34,223 bases of DNA from Lachnospiraceae bacterium (GCA_016293925.1 JAEDCX010000018.1:1-34223), one strand, 5' to 3'. Shown: positions 16,923-25,229, counted from the stretch's first letter. Notes: a model not told the origin generated them from the sequence alone. Program-made: numbers and translations.

Positions 16923-16939
16923 CATGTTCCTCCGCACAG

Positions 16940-16969
16940 TAAGAAACTCCGCAGATCACTCTGCAGAGT
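16940..16969 (-). terminator. Terminator-like hairpin before the ABC exporter pair
   Basis: On the minus strand ACTCTGCAGA (16969-16960), loop GTGA, TCTGCGGAGT (16955-16946) form a 10-bp stem with one G-T pair, followed by TTTCTT. It can terminate transcripts from the K+ channel gene (stop at 17054). Because it ends only about 7 nt before the GGAGG of the exporter gene, there is no room for a promoter between, so it may be an attenuator in the exporter leader. Confidence 0.55.
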
Positions 16970-17053
16970 CCCGCTTCGCCTTACAGTATGTCACAACCCC
17001 GTCCGGAATAACATATCCGGAACTACCCTAAAATCGTATATTTCTATCCTGCC

Positions 17054-18262
17054 CTAGTTTCTGTGCGGCTTTTTGCGCGCCAGCAGCAGAACCACATCCC
17101 CTTCTTCCAGAAGCATGTCCGCAGAGGGCCGCAGATTCCGCTCCTCCCGCTTGATCATCACCACAAACTGCTGTCTAGAGATGTCCAGATCCTTGATCCG
17201 AAGATGAATCCACGGATGCTTCGCTCCCAGTGTTACCTCCGAAATGGTCCCATCCATTCTCCATTCTCCTATGGTTCCCAGCAGCAGGTCGTCTCCTGCC
17301 TCTGCCACCAGATCCGGATAGGGAGTGTATACATCCTCGCCACGCACCACAACCGCTACGTACAATCCCTGTGGGAGCGACAGTTGCTCCAGTGTCTGCC
17401 CGACGAACGGATGTCCCTCCGGGATCGGCAGATCAACGAAATCCGCCTCCCGCCACGCCTCCGCGCCGGATTTGAAACGGGTATAATATTCTACGAATCC
17501 GGCAGAAATAATACCGGTCGGAATCGCCACCACGCCAACTCCCAGAAACGCAATCACAATGGCCATGATGCGTCCCCCCACCGTTATGGGATAAATATCT
17601 CCGTACCCGACGGTCAACAGGGTGGATACTGCCCACCAGATTCCCGAAAAGGCATTGGTGAACTGATCCGGCTGCGCCTCATGCTCCAGATCATACATAC
17701 ACAGGGAAGACGCCAGCAGCAGAATCAGAATCAGGCACACGGAGGAGATCAGCTGATTTTTCTTGTCTTTCAGAACCTCCGCAATCACATGGAACGCATC
17801 ATAATGGGAATTGATCTTGAACAGATGCAGTATCCTTACCACCCGGAACATCCGGAACGCCACCGCTCCGCTGAAAAACAGCATTGGCATCACATAGGAC
17901 AATATCGTCAGAAGATCAATGATCCCGTAGAAGGAAACCAGATACCGGACAACCGCCATGCCCTTTCGCTCCGACGGGTACAGATACTCTGCCGTCCAGA
18001 CCCGCAGGACATACTCCACTGCAAAAATAACTATCGTTATTAGTTCTATCGTCTCCAGCACATCCCGCATACGCTGTACTCCGCCGAAGGTCAGCAGAAA
18101 CGTAATCACGATATTCACCAGAATAACTGCCACGATAAAAATATCACACAGATAACTCGGCAGGTCCTCTCGGCTGCCGATTTGAATAATCTCAAATATT
18201 CTTTGCCGCAACGGTTTTCTCTCCGTCATGGCGTCCGGAATCGTTCCCTTTCTCTTCCCCAT
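17054..18262 (-). CDS. Voltage-gated-like potassium channel with C-terminal TrkA-C domains
   Basis: A 402-aa six-helix ion channel. Seen: S1 near 40 (DIFIVAVILVNIVITFLLTF), S3 region, an S4 with spaced Arg (FRMFRVVRILHLFKINSHYD), and the K+ selectivity filter TLLTVGYGDIYP followed by S6. The C-terminal half carries two TrkA-C-like segments: PIPEGHPFVGQTLEQLSLPQ with VVVRGEDVYTPYPDLVAEAG, and later HLRIKDLDISRQQFVVMIKR with LRPSADMLLEEGDVVLLLAR. No Rossmann nucleotide-binding RCK-N domain is seen. The open frame extends to 18331; I use the ATG at 18262, which has AGAGGT about 8 nt upstream. Likely role: regulated K+ flux complementing TrkAH encoded 4 kb away. Confidence 0.9.
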   Translation of the reverse strand: MGKRKGTIPDAMTERKPLRQRIFEIIQIGSREDLPSYLCDIFIVAVILVNIVITFLLTFGGVQRMRDVLETIELITIVIFAVEYVLRVWTAEYLYPSERKGMAVVRYLVSFYGIIDLLTILSYVMPMLFFSGAVAFRMFRVVRILHLFKINSHYDAFHVIAEVLKDKKNQLISSVCLILILLLASSLCMYDLEHEAQPDQFTNAFSGIWWAVSTLLTVGYGDIYPITVGGRIMAIVIAFLGVGVVAIPTGIISAGFVEYYTRFKSGAEAWREADFVDLPIPEGHPFVGQTLEQLSLPQGLYVAVVVRGEDVYTPYPDLVAEAGDDLLLGTIGEWRMDGTISEVTLGAKHPWIHLRIKDLDISRQQFVVMIKREERNLRPSADMLLEEGDVVLLLARKKPHRN

Positions 18263-18378
18263 CAATGATGACCTCTCAATTCCATGGAAAATCACACATT
18301 CTATTATCCATGGAATTGCAACGAAGGTCAATCTTTTTCTATCGTCCCCTGTCGGTCCTTGTCGCGGAACCCGGTATT

Positions 18379-19623
18379 CTATGGTCTCCTGCCAACCTCT
18401 GTATTATCACAACGGCGGTTTCGTAATCCTTCCACCGGATTTGGTGCATTCTCATACCGGTAGTCCTTCCCGCAGGAACAGATGGATCTTGTGATCACAT
18501 TATGACTGGGAACCATGGATACATCCGGGTTCACCGTCGCCTGATACCGGAAGAAATCCGCATTCATAGGAAGTCCGCACACCGGGAACTGCGGATCCTC
18601 CCGTAGCGCGGTATTGTTTACGGTACCTGCCAGTACCTGTCGGACATACTCTTTTTGCGGTGTGAAACACAGCAGTTCCGGGAACTCTCCGCAGGGAATT
18701 ACCTGCTGCCATACCTTGCCCTCGTATTTCTCCAGCAATCTTGCCGCGGTGTGCAGATGGCTTAACTCCTGTTCGAAATGCTGTTCCCAGATCTTGCGTA
18801 CATAGCAGTCCGTCTCATCCATCATGCAGGAATAGTACAGGTAGCACTCCGTATACTCATGCAGCAGCAGATTCTCCAGCCACGAAAGCGTCGTATCCAG
18901 AAGCGCCCCGTACTGTGTCACATGCTGTTCCTCGATCATGGCGATCTCCTGATACAATTGTCGTCCCAGATCACTCTCGTAGAATCCGCACTGATTCATA
19001 TAATAATTCATGGTCTGCTGTTCCGCTGCCGTAATAATGGCCGTATCCAGTTTGGTGATGGGTGCTGCCGCGGAGAAGTCCACATAATACCGCACACTGT
19101 CCATCGGATGTCTGTGCTCGCTGATGGTGGGTCGTCCCGGCATAATCTCCGTATAGCATCCCACCAAATTCTCTGCCCGGATTCCCCGCTCGAAATCCAG
19201 CAGATTCGCATACCGGTACAGATGATCGAAATCCTCCAGCAGTGCCAGATTCATTACCTGCACCACATAGGGATCCGGATCTCTCTGTGCCAGAATTGCG
19301 GTCAGATCCACTGCCAGCTGCTCATACCCGATGGTATGCTCCAGAATGCTCTCGTTGTCCGGTTTCAGACAGGCAATCCGCTTCTGCTGTTGCTGTTCCA
19401 CACGGCGCAGTATTGCAATCTGTCTTCTTAGGTCATTGTCCGGACAGTGTCTGTGGAACTGATGGCTGAACCAGTTTGCTTCAAACTCTGTACCGTTCAT
19501 CAAGATAATTCTTACTTTGGTATATGCATCTGTTTCTTCTTTACAGTATGGCTTGGGGTAAATCTTTTGCCAATCCATGAAAATCTGATCGGCAGGTCTT
19601 GCGTGTTCCAGAAATGGATTCAT
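18379..19623 (-). CDS. Ferritin-like (rubrerythrin-fold) protein of unknown function
   Basis: A 414-aa protein with no signal or membrane segment. The middle (about 100-335) is helical and holds Glu/His pairs spaced as in ferritin-like diiron bundles: EHTIGYEQLAVDLTAIL, LLEDFDHLYRYANLL, AIITAAEQQTMNYYMN, AMIEEQHVTQY, LLHEYTECYLYYSCM and WEQHFEQELSHLHTAARLL. There may be two four-helix units. The ends are unlike rubredoxin; a C-terminal SICSCGKDYRYENAPNP has two close Cys only. I recall similar unnamed proteins in Lachnospiraceae but no assigned function. The open frame runs up to 19749; the ATG at 19623 has AAGGAGG 8 nt upstream. Monocistronic. Iron binding, oxidative-stress or manganese-catalase-like roles are guesses. 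Confidence 0.7.
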   Translation of the reverse strand: MNPFLEHARPADQIFMDWQKIYPKPYCKEETDAYTKVRIILMNGTEFEANWFSHQFHRHCPDNDLRRQIAILRRVEQQQQKRIACLKPDNESILEHTIGYEQLAVDLTAILAQRDPDPYVVQVMNLALLEDFDHLYRYANLLDFERGIRAENLVGCYTEIMPGRPTISEHRHPMDSVRYYVDFSAAAPITKLDTAIITAAEQQTMNYYMNQCGFYESDLGRQLYQEIAMIEEQHVTQYGALLDTTLSWLENLLLHEYTECYLYYSCMMDETDCYVRKIWEQHFEQELSHLHTAARLLEKYEGKVWQQVIPCGEFPELLCFTPQKEYVRQVLAGTVNNTALREDPQFPVCGLPMNADFFRYQATVNPDVSMVPSHNVITRSICSCGKDYRYENAPNPVEGLRNRRCDNTEVGRRP

Positions 19624-19715
19624 GAATGATTCCTCCTTACGTTCTACTGTCATAGTATGCGCATTGGGGAAAAAATAGATTGCAAAAAATAAAAAAAACC
19701 ATTCCGTACCATCTA

Positions 19716-19970
19716 TCATGACACATAATACTGTGCCTGTGCTTCCCACATACGTTGATATACCCCGCCGGCATGCGCCACCAGTTCCTCATGGGTACCG
19801 TTCTCCACGATCTGCCCATCATCGAAGACCACAATCTCATCACAGAAACGGCAGCTGCTCATCCTGTGAGAGATAAATACCGCAGTTTTCCCGGTTACCA
19901 TCTCATTGAAACGGGTGTAGATATCCTGTTCCGCCATGGGATCCAGTGCGCTGGTGGGTTCATCCAGAAT
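19716..19970 (-). pseudogene. C-terminal remnant of an ABC exporter ATPase domain
   Basis: About 85 codons match the end of an ABC exporter: Walker B/D-loop ILDEPTSALDP, H-loop FISHRMSSCRFCDEIVVF and terminal WEAQAQYY. Upstream of 19970 homology stops abruptly inside the Walker B strand; the preceding in-frame residues are unrelated. The transmembrane domain, Walker A and signature are missing. The closest relatives by eye are the two exporters at 29409-33073 (shared SSCRFCD and EAQARYY), so this is the tail of a third member of that subfamily. Not functional as an ATPase. Confidence 0.85.
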
Positions 19971-20045
19971 TCCCGATCCGCTGCCTGTTTCGCATGTCCC
20001 TCTGCTTTTAAGATACCCTACCCTTTTCATTTAGGCGATAGCCTA

Positions 20046-20079
20046 TTGACAGTATACAATATATATCGTATATATATTG
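20046..20079 (+). promoter_or_regulatory. Lipoprotein promoter with overlapping palindrome
   Basis: Perfect -35 TTGACA at 20046-20051, 17-bp spacer, -10-like TATATA at 20069-20074. A 23-bp interrupted palindrome with arms CAATATATA (20057-20065) and TATATATTG (20071-20079) around TCGTA covers the -10, as an operator would. Confidence 0.6.
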
Positions 20080-20123
20080 AATACTTCCTGAGCAGTGTAC
20101 AAACCTACAAAGGAGGACTTCAT

Positions 20124-21470
20124 ATGAAAACAAGGCTTTTCAGGGGGCTGATTGCTCTTTTCCTCAGTGCGAATCTTATGCTCCTGACAGGATGCTCTTC
20201 TTCCGACGATAACAGTCGTCCGGCAGAAACGAGTGACATCTTCTATACGAATAAACAGCAATCAAGGCAGAATTATGGCGGTACCCAAAGCGGTCCGAAG
20301 GTAGCACATCCTACAGATATCGATGGGATAACCATTGATCCTGACAAAACGCTCCGGAGTATCACCTGCTACTATGGTAAAGAGGATATTGTCTGGAATA
20401 TCACTTTTGATATAAATGGATTCCCGGTTGGAACCCAGGGGGCATGGGCTGACCTTCTGGATACCTTTTCTCCGGTGAAAATACCCACAACCTATATGAA
20501 GGGTGTTTATTCAGAGGGGGCTAAGCTGGGCGAGCTTGGATATGGCTACCTGGTTCCCGAACATTTTGATTTTGAACGCGACGACACTCTCGCTTTCTCC
20601 GTCACCGTCGACACGGACAAATATACCCTCTCCATTGTCAAGAACGGCAGTCCTTACTGCACATGTTCCGTGAGGGATCATGAACTCAAAAAATTAAAAT
20701 TTCAAAGTGGTGAACTCGGATTCCAACGGGTATCAAACATACTGAACATCTTTGATTCTGCCGGAGAAAAAACAAACATCTTGGAGTATGATGATAAGGG
20801 AAATATCGTAAGTCTTACAACCTACTATCTCGGTACGGAGTATCCGATACAATATAGTTACTCCGAAACCGGTAAACTGCTCTCTATTGAGTATACCGAC
20901 TATACTGCGGTAAGACACCTGCAGAGTTTTGAATATATTACGGGAACAGATAAAATATGTAAACAAACCTACCAGACCGAGTCATCAGACGGAATCTACA
21001 CTGATATCGACAGGTCCGGCTACTATCAGTGGGAATATGACAATGAAGGGCGCGTTACCTCCATTTTTCTCTATGATATCGAGGATCAGTTGCGTGCTTC
21101 CGAAGAATATACTTATGACGGCGATTCTATCCGTCACACGATAACGGATTCCGACGGAAAAAGAATATATGATGAGAATGATCAGCTGCTGTATGAGGAA
21201 TGTTATAAGTGGATTGGCAATCAACCCTATGTTGATTACTCCGAAACATACACCTACGGTAAGCAGATTGAGATTACTACCACCGAATATACCTATGAGA
21301 CCAATTCGGATGAAAGTATCGTGAACCAGCTGGATTCCGACACCCATTCTTCCAGCAGAACAAATCTGTTCTATGAAGGCAATCCTCAGTTCTACTTCCT
21401 GGTAGATTATTATACGGAAGAAGAAATGGAACAGATCCGTCATGACAACGAATTCCATGTAGTTGAATAA
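20124..21470 (+). CDS. Secreted lipoprotein with YD/Rhs-like repeats
   Basis: A 448-aa lipoprotein. Seen: basic N-terminus, hydrophobic core and lipobox LLTGC with Cys24 as the lipid-anchored residue, then a Ser/Asp linker. Residues about 50-200 look like a globular domain of unknown type (SITCYYGKEDIVWNI). From about 210 onward there are degenerate Tyr-Asp type repeats as in Rhs/YD proteins: EYDDKGNIVSLTTYY, YSETGKLLSIEYTDY, YDNEGRVTSIFLYD, YTYDGDSIRHTITD. Such repeats fold as beta-rich surface modules; the length is far too short for a toxin-carrying Rhs protein. AGGAGG lies 7 nt before the start; promoter at 20046 and terminator at 21493 make it a single-gene unit. It is one of few plus-strand genes and borders a decayed ABC gene, which may reflect insertion. 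Function unknown. Confidence 0.85.
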   Translation: MKTRLFRGLIALFLSANLMLLTGCSSSDDNSRPAETSDIFYTNKQQSRQNYGGTQSGPKVAHPTDIDGITIDPDKTLRSITCYYGKEDIVWNITFDINGFPVGTQGAWADLLDTFSPVKIPTTYMKGVYSEGAKLGELGYGYLVPEHFDFERDDTLAFSVTVDTDKYTLSIVKNGSPYCTCSVRDHELKKLKFQSGELGFQRVSNILNIFDSAGEKTNILEYDDKGNIVSLTTYYLGTEYPIQYSYSETGKLLSIEYTDYTAVRHLQSFEYITGTDKICKQTYQTESSDGIYTDIDRSGYYQWEYDNEGRVTSIFLYDIEDQLRASEEYTYDGDSIRHTITDSDGKRIYDENDQLLYEECYKWIGNQPYVDYSETYTYGKQIEITTTEYTYETNSDESIVNQLDSDTHSSSRTNLFYEGNPQFYFLVDYYTEEEMEQIRHDNEFHVVE

Positions 21471-21486
21471 ATCTCTGCATACGCAT

Positions 21487-21546
21487 AAAAACCTCCCTCC
21501 CGGAATATACTAGCCATGTATCGGGAGGGAGTTTTCTAAAATCAAG
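21487..21546. terminator. Bidirectional terminator between lipoprotein and RlmI-like genes
   Basis: CTCCCTCCCG at 21493-21502 pairs perfectly with CGGGAGGGAG at 21532-21541, with TTTT after and AAAA before. It can end both the lipoprotein transcript (plus) and the proA/rlmI-like operon (minus). Confidence 0.85.
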
Positions 21547-21568
21547 CAATTACAGCGTTTTTCTGACT

Positions 21569-22768
21569 TTACTTTTCCTCACATACCTGAAAGATATAGA
21601 ATTTCAGATAGTAGCTCTCATCCGCCGCCCACAGAATCGGATGATCCGGTGCCTGTGTCCGGAATTCCACCTGACGCAGACGTTTATGGGCAGCACATGC
21701 CGCCTGATGAATCGTCTTTGTGAATAATTCATACTCCATAAAACGAGAACAGGAGCAGGTCGCCAGGAATCCGCCGTCCTTTACCAGCTTCATTCCTCGC
21801 ATATTGATCTCGCGATATCCCTTTGTTGCATTCTTGACAGAATTCCTGGATTTGGTAAACGCAGGGGGATCCAGAATGACCACATCGAACTTCTCCCCGG
21901 AATGCTCCAATTCAGGCAACAGATCGAACACATCGCAGCACCGGAACCGAACCGTATCACGCAATCCGTTCAGTTCCGCATTCTCCCGGGCCTGTGCAAT
22001 CGCCAGTTCGGAGGCGTCCACGCCCAGCACACTTGCAGCCCCCGCAGCTCCCGCATTCAACGCAAAGGATCCTGTGTGCGTAAAACAATCCAGGACCTTG
22101 GCATCCTTACAAAGCTTCTGAACTGCCAGACGGTTATATTTCTGATCCAGGAAAAAACCGGTCTTCTGTCCGTCCTGCACATCCACATGATACCTTACGC
22201 CATTCTCACATATTTCAACCTTGGTATCAAAAGGAGCACTCAGGAATCCTTTACTTCGCTCCATGCCTTCCAATTCACGAACCTTGGCGTCGCTTCTCTC
22301 ATAGATGCCGCGAATCCTGATTCCGTCCTCCAGAAGGATTGCACACAGGATGTCCAGAATTTCCTTTTTGTGAACATCGATTCCCAGTGCCAGCGACTCT
22401 ACCACCAGCACATCCTCAAATTTATCAATGACCATGCCCGGCAGAAAATCTGCCTCACCGAACACAACCCGGCAGCTGGCGGTATCGACTGTTTTCTTAC
22501 GATATTCCCAGGCATTTCTAAGACGCATTTTCCAGAAAGCATGATCGATCTCCACATCCTCATGTCTCGTCAACATCCGGATCCGGATCTTGGAATGACG
22601 GTTGATAAAGCCCTTGCCCATGGGAAATCCGTCGAAGTCATGCACCAGAACAATATCGCCGTCCTCAAATGCACCCAGAACACTCTCTATCTCATTGTCA
22701 TATATCCACAGGCCTCCGGCCTTTAACATCCTGCCTTCGCCCTTCTTCAGTGTTGCAATTGCACTCAT
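21569..22768 (-). CDS. RlmI/RlmK-like 23S rRNA (cytosine-C5)-methyltransferase
   Basis: A 399-aa SAM enzyme of the COG1092 family, which methylates 23S rRNA cytosine (C1962 in E. coli). Seen: N-terminal PUA-like RNA-binding segment (about 1-75, GGLWIYDNEIESV), central EEHEH-type domain, SAM motif LDCFTHTGSFALNAGA, beta-2 VLGVDASELAI, the VVILDPPAFTKSR loop, and the Cys segment ATCSCSRFM expected for m5C enzymes. I prefer the ATG at 22768, which has GGAGG 5 nt upstream, over the open frame start at 22792. Last gene of the operon 25622-21569; 39 bp after proA. Whether it modifies exactly C1962 cannot be settled here. Confidence 0.92.
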   Translation of the reverse strand: MSAIATLKKGEGRMLKAGGLWIYDNEIESVLGAFEDGDIVLVHDFDGFPMGKGFINRHSKIRIRMLTRHEDVEIDHAFWKMRLRNAWEYRKKTVDTASCRVVFGEADFLPGMVIDKFEDVLVVESLALGIDVHKKEILDILCAILLEDGIRIRGIYERSDAKVRELEGMERSKGFLSAPFDTKVEICENGVRYHVDVQDGQKTGFFLDQKYNRLAVQKLCKDAKVLDCFTHTGSFALNAGAAGAASVLGVDASELAIAQARENAELNGLRDTVRFRCCDVFDLLPELEHSGEKFDVVILDPPAFTKSRNSVKNATKGYREINMRGMKLVKDGGFLATCSCSRFMEYELFTKTIHQAACAAHKRLRQVEFRTQAPDHPILWAADESYYLKFYIFQVCEEK

Positions 22769-22807
22769 TCTGTCCTCCGAATCGACCGGCATGCATCTGC
22801 CGGTATG

Positions 22808-24088
22808 CTATTGATCTACAAAGTGGAATTGTTTTCTTCCGGTGGCATAATCATCCACGATATGTCCGTTCCCGTATAATTTGTATTTGTAGGTAACCAG
22901 TCCTTCCAGCCCTACAGGTCCTCTCGCATGAAGCTTCCCGGTTCCCACGCCGACTTCCGCACCGAATCCGTACCGGTATCCGTCCGCAAACCGCGTGGAA
23001 CAGTTCCAATATACGCCTGCGGAATCCACATATTGCATGAATTCCTCAGCGCTCTCTGCATTCTCCGTCACAATCGCATCGGTGTGGTGGGATCCGTAAT
23101 GATTGATATGATCCACTGCCTCCTGCAGAGTGTCCACCAGCTTCACCGAAATGATATAATCCAGATATTCGGTTGCAAAATCTTCCTCCGTCGCCTCGGC
23201 ACAGTCGATCAGTGCCCGCACATCGTCGGTACCTCTTACTTCTACCCGCTTTTCCCGCAGTGCAGCGTGTAACTTCGGCAGAAGTGCCGCCGCAATCCCC
23301 CTGTGTACCAACAGGGTCTCTGTGGCATTGCAGACAGATACATACTGGGTCTTCGCATCCACCACAATCCGGATGGCCTTCTCCACATCCGCATCCTGAT
23401 CCACATAGACATGGCAGATCCCGTCCGCATGCCCCATCACAGGGATTTTCGTATGATTCATAATGTATTGTACAAACCCGTTGGATCCTCTCGGGATCAA
23501 CAGATCCACATATTCATGGCACTCCAGCAGTTCGTTGATCTGACTTCTCTCTTCGGCCTGATAGAGACAGCCTTCCGGCAGTCCGGCCGCCTCTGCAGCC
23601 GTAGCAATCGTGCGGAACAGCGTGCGGTTTGTTTCCATGGCCTCACTGCCGCCCTTTAGGATCGCACAGTTGCCACTCTTGATACACAGGGCAGAGATCT
23701 GCACCAGCGCATCCGGTCTGGACTCAAAAATGACGCCGATCACACCGATCGCGCAGCTGACTCTGTGCAACACAAGCCCTTCATCCAGTTCCCGTACCAT
23801 CATTTCCCGATACAGCGGATCCGGCAGTTTGATTAAGTCACGCAGTCCTTTCGTTACATCCGCTAACTTATGTTCGTCGAAACGCAGTCTCTTGATCACA
23901 GGATCCGGAAGATTATCCTCCATGGCCTTCTTCAGGTCAGCTGCATTGGCTTCGTAAATTGCCGCCTGATTGGCTTCCAGCGCATCGGCAATTGCCGCCA
24001 ATGCCTGATTTCTCTTTTCTAATGACTGATTGGCCATCCGGGCACTGACTGCCTTCATTCCGGCCGCTACCTCTCTCATTGTTTTCAT
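22808..24088 (-). CDS. proA: Gamma-glutamyl phosphate reductase
   Basis: A 426-aa cytoplasmic enzyme that reduces gamma-glutamyl phosphate to glutamate semialdehyde with NADPH, second step of proline synthesis. Seen: aldehyde dehydrogenase fold motifs VIGVIFESRPDALVQI, LKGGSEAMETNRTLF, LIPRGSNGFVQYIM, the catalytic Cys in VSVCNATETLLVHRG, and the C-terminal ARGPVGLEGLVTYKYKLYG that typifies ProA. Length is standard. proB (glutamate 5-kinase) is not in the window, which is unusual because proBA are normally adjacent. The start ATG overlaps the stop of the preceding broken gene (ATGA) and has GGAG 7 nt upstream. Confidence 0.97.
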   Translation of the reverse strand: MKTMREVAAGMKAVSARMANQSLEKRNQALAAIADALEANQAAIYEANAADLKKAMEDNLPDPVIKRLRFDEHKLADVTKGLRDLIKLPDPLYREMMVRELDEGLVLHRVSCAIGVIGVIFESRPDALVQISALCIKSGNCAILKGGSEAMETNRTLFRTIATAAEAAGLPEGCLYQAEERSQINELLECHEYVDLLIPRGSNGFVQYIMNHTKIPVMGHADGICHVYVDQDADVEKAIRIVVDAKTQYVSVCNATETLLVHRGIAAALLPKLHAALREKRVEVRGTDDVRALIDCAEATEEDFATEYLDYIISVKLVDTLQEAVDHINHYGSHHTDAIVTENAESAEEFMQYVDSAGVYWNCSTRFADGYRYGFGAEVGVGTGKLHARGPVGLEGLVTYKYKLYGNGHIVDDYATGRKQFHFVDQ

Positions 24089-24446
24089 TGTTTTTCTCCA
24101 TTCTCACAGGATTGAATCCTATTCTCATTTCCGGCTTCTGCACTTCCGGCACGTTCTTCCGCCAGTTCGGCACCGTAATCGAATACCAGGGCAATGCAGA
24201 ATACAATCACTGCCAGAATCACGATATCCCAGCGGAATGAAATGCTCAATGCCCCCATCTCCAGATTCGTCTCTATATTGGGCACCAGGCCAGCCAGGCT
24301 CCGGCGGAACCACCGTTGATGCCGTAAACAACAAACATCGCCACGCCGAACGCAACTGCAATCCAGCCGATAATCAATCCGATATTAATAATCTATTGCA
24401 GCGTCTTGCTGGTACGCATTACCCGCATCATTTTCTCGTTTTTCAT
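24085..24446 (-). pseudogene. Broken small membrane protein gene, DUF2975-like
   Basis: The reading frame starting at the ATG 24446 (overlapping the trmO stop by four bases) gives MKNEKMMRVMRTSKTLQ, then a TAG, then in the same frame IINIGLIIGWIAVAFGVAMF and VVYGINGG up to about 24289. The continuation NIETNLEMGALSISFRWDI, a hydrophobic helix and DYGAELAEE is in another frame and ends at 24085, overlapping proA by four bases. So one in-frame stop and one frameshift break a protein of about 115 aa with two membrane helices. The tail resembles the end of DUF2975 proteins (YGxELQEE), which are normally about 160 aa, so it may also be internally deleted. The fourth position in a coupled operon argues that it was once translated. 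Confidence 0.7.
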
Positions 24447-25216
24447 GCTTTCCCGTATCCTTTCCCCGTCTCCGGGCACGTATTCCGCACCGTGGAGGTC
24501 CGGTCCGCCTGCTCCTCTGTATCCAGTTCTGTGATCTCCACCACATTCAGTTCCTCTCCGGATACGGTAAAACGGATGTTCCACCTTCTGTAAGCGATCC
24601 CCCACACCCTCGTCTCGTCATGAATAAACGCGGTCCTGGGATCCTGTTCCAACAGTTCCACCACCGTTTTCCGCTGTTCCTCCGGCAGTATATGCAGAAG
24701 TTCCTCCGATATATGCACCTTCAGCACATGCTCTTTCACCACATCGGAGAAGCTTCCCCGCGCCTGTGTGTGACAATCCACATACGGAAGATATGGCTTG
24801 ATATCGTAAATCGGGGTTCCGTTCAGCATGTCCACACCTGCCACATATATCACAGGTCCCAGATGCTCCTCTATCTCCACCCGTTCCAGCCTGACACTGG
24901 ATAACCCCAGCGAATTCGGCCGATACGGAGATCGTGTGGCAAAAACGCCCTTCCGAATCCGGCCTCCCAGGCGCGGTGGCGCAACAGTGGCACAGAATGT
25001 ATCCTGCTTTGCCTCGGAGAAGCCCCACACCAGCCACAGATGGCTATACTCTTCCATTCCCCGCACGGCATCCGGAGTACGGTATTCCGGTTGGAATACG
25101 ATACGTCCCTTCAGTCCCTCTACCAGACCGCTCTGTCTGGGAATCCCGAATTTCTCCGGGAAATCCGTATAGATTGTCGCGATCTCCCGTATGCAGTAAT
25201 CTCTTCTGTCAGCCAT
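24443..25216 (-). CDS. trmO: tRNA (N6-threonylcarbamoyladenosine37-N6)-methyltransferase TrmO
   Basis: A 257-aa member of the TsaA/TrmO family, which methylates t6A37 in ACY-decoding tRNAs using SAM on a beta-barrel fold. Seen: IREIATIYTDFPEKFGIPRQ, EYRTPDAVRGMEEYSHLWLV, the signature FATRSPYRPNSLGLSSVRL, DMLNGTPIYDIKPYLPYVD and a C-terminal domain with YRRWNIRFTVSGEE. Length is close to E. coli TrmO (235). The open frame extends to 25354; I choose the ATG at 25216, with GGAGG 5 nt upstream and a start 13 bp after the preceding gene. Stop overlaps the next ATG. Confidence 0.92.
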   Translation of the reverse strand: MADRRDYCIREIATIYTDFPEKFGIPRQSGLVEGLKGRIVFQPEYRTPDAVRGMEEYSHLWLVWGFSEAKQDTFCATVAPPRLGGRIRKGVFATRSPYRPNSLGLSSVRLERVEIEEHLGPVIYVAGVDMLNGTPIYDIKPYLPYVDCHTQARGSFSDVVKEHVLKVHISEELLHILPEEQRKTVVELLEQDPRTAFIHDETRVWGIAYRRWNIRFTVSGEELNVVEITELDTEEQADRTSTVRNTCPETGKGYGKA

Positions 25217-25229
25217 CCCTGCCTCCGGT

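Noticed and set aside
17063..18043. 326-aa plus-strand open frame opposite the K+ channel
   Set aside because: Gln/His/Arg-rich shadow of the channel gene, no domain features.
20124..21470. Rhs/polymorphic toxin
   Set aside because: The YD-like repeats are few and degenerate, there is no toxin domain and no immunity gene, and the protein is a lipoprotein of only 448 aa.
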